Shown: piece after piece, positions 63,264-64,000 of the stretch | How positions within the stretch are numbered: position 1 is the first letter of the stretch | How the letters are laid out: the number at the start of each line of letters is the position of its first letter | Source: Alcanivorax profundi | GTDB lineage: Bacteria > Pseudomonadota > Gammaproteobacteria > Pseudomonadales > Alcanivoracaceae | Length of the DNA stretch: 64,000 bases | Reading direction: 5' to 3' | Assembly: GCF_003597125.1 (NCBI RefSeq) | Contig: NZ_QYYA01000001.1 | Location: 1 to 64,000, forward strand | Made by a program: the position numbers and the translations under genes | The notes under the pieces: generated by a model | What the model saw: the letters and a program-made list of their open reading frames with translations, nothing else | Databases searched by the model: none | What the model was told of the DNA's origin: nothing

Positions 63264-64000
63264 TCTCTGTTCTCCTGGCGGGCGCGGGGCCAACGAATGC
63301 GCGCCTGTGTCCATTGTGCGCCAAACTCCAGGTCCAGGCTGGCCCCCATCTGCTCCAGTGTGGTAGTCACCAGGATCATTCCCATGCCCAGCCCTTCGCG
63401 TTCCGAGTCCTGATGGGCTGGGCCATCATCGCTGATCTGTAGACCGTGAGACTGCTCGTCGCCAAAGCTGCTGATAATCCAGCGGCTGGCGCCGGCATCC
63501 ATGGCGTTATAGCCCAGATTGCTGAGCACCCGAAACCAGCCCTCGGCGTTTGCCAGAAGCGGATCTTCCTGCAGATCCATTTCCAGTGTCAGGGTGGGGG
63601 CAAGATGGCGTAGATGCTGTCGCAGGTGTTCCAGCAGAGCACTCAATGGCTGGTTGGCAAGGGTGTGTTCGCCACTGCCGCGCTTGAGTCTGCTGGCCAC
63701 TTGGCGGGCCAGTTGCTCCATTTGCTGAACCTCCTGGTGGAGACTGTCTGGAAGTGCCGGGGAATGACGCAGGTTGTCGGCCAGCATGACCAGGGTTCCA
63801 AGCGGTGTGTTCAGTTCATGGGCTTGATCTGCCAGTGTTGCGGCAATCTGGTACATGTGTTCCCGTCGGCCTGCCAGATCGAGCGCTTGTTCCTGTTGAC
63901 GCTGTTGGTCCTGCATCAACCGTTGAATCACTTGTCCCAGCAGGGTCAGCATCACCAGCATGGCAATAAAAATAGCTGCCATGCCGACACCATGAAGCCC
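63260..64000 (-). CDS. Redox sensor histidine kinase, RegB/PrrB/RoxS-like (5' end outside window)
   Basis: The C-terminal 247 residues of a membrane kinase. A hydrophobic helix (MAAIFIAMLVMLTLLGQVI) near the window edge is probably the last of several membrane segments. The phosphoacceptor box DQAHELNTPLGTLVMLADNLR closely matches the RegB-type AHELGTPL motif. The ATPase domain has an N box around LSNLGYNAMDAG, a short G1 (ISDDGPAH) and GLGMGMILV. The coding sequence continues to the right of the window in the same frame. It is coupled to the RegA-like gene, and together they form one operon. Confidence 0.83.
   Translation of the reverse strand, partial: GLHGVGMAAIFIAMLVMLTLLGQVIQRLMQDQQRQQEQALDLAGRREHMYQIAATLADQAHELNTPLGTLVMLADNLRHSPALPDSLHQEVQQMEQLARQVASRLKRGSGEHTLANQPLSALLEHLRQHLRHLAPTLTLEMDLQEDPLLANAEGWFRVLSNLGYNAMDAGASRWIISSFGDEQSHGLQISDDGPAHQDSEREGLGMGMILVTTTLEQMGASLDLEFGAQWTQARIRWPRARQENRE

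Overview
The window looks like a chromosomal segment of a moderately GC-rich marine gammaproteobacterium, most probably Alcanivorax or a close relative. This rests on gene content: a class Ia NrdA/NrdB pair with N-terminal extensions of the Pseudomonas type, RstAB-like and RegBA-like two-component systems, an LpxO-like hydroxylase, a small exported protein resembling the alkane-oxidation activator PraB, rimB-rimK, AidB and TamAB. It is an inference from family resemblance; no 16S rRNA or tRNA gene was found.

Layout. 1-770: remnants of two insertion sequences, an IS3-family right end inserted into an IS481-family transposase. 796-2526: an AT-rich two-gene operon encoding a HEPN-like protein and a DUF3800 protein, the best candidate here for an uncharacterised defence or toxin module. 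2.7-7.7 kb: nrdB and nrdA, with NrdR boxes and a DnaA box upstream. 7.7-10.1 kb: a two-component system. 10.3-14.4 kb: glpK and two overlapping membrane diguanylate cyclases. 14.5-17.7 kb: an orphan FbpC-like ATPase, argF and argD. 17.9-26.4 kb: hyuB, a probably Fur-regulated TonB receptor, grxD, a PepSY protein, a peroxiredoxin, rnt and argG. 26.6-29.4 kb: tandem paralogous beta-propeller proteins, one a lipoprotein and one secreted. 29.6-34.4 kb: gloA, rimB, rimK, an AstE-like hydrolase and sat. 34.7-44.8 kb: a DUF4397 lipoprotein, two very small genes (a 59-aa ribbon-helix-helix-like protein and a 35-aa lysine-rich protein), an LssY-domain lipoprotein with an MscS channel, LpxO-like, PraB-like, an unknown protein, rhlE with a 42-aa acidic gene upstream, and an MgtC-like protein. 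44.9-57.3 kb: a phosphoesterase lipoprotein, recQ, chrA, tetR-aidB, parA, a DUF4062 protein, proS and a thioesterase. 57.4-64 kb: tamB, tamA and a RegA/RegB-like pair, the kinase cut by the window edge.

The strongest unexplained structure is a family of intergenic palindromes built from the unit GTTAACAGTGAATAGTTAACAG. Four paired copies (14.36, 17.83, 52.74 and 54.93 kb) and one degenerate arm (31.43 kb) occur. The copies abut gene ends and supply or overlap stop codons of neighbouring genes. Two copies carry a perfect 45-bp inverted repeat that encloses the parA and DUF4062 genes.

Functional threads: DNA precursor supply (nrdAB), c-di-GMP signalling (two cyclases with different inhibitory sites, and rimK, whose family is tied to c-di-GMP in Pseudomonas), envelope biogenesis (tamAB, LpxO, MscS, several lipoproteins), arginine synthesis (argD, argF, argG), and redox or alkylation stress (peroxiredoxin, grxD, aidB, RegBA).
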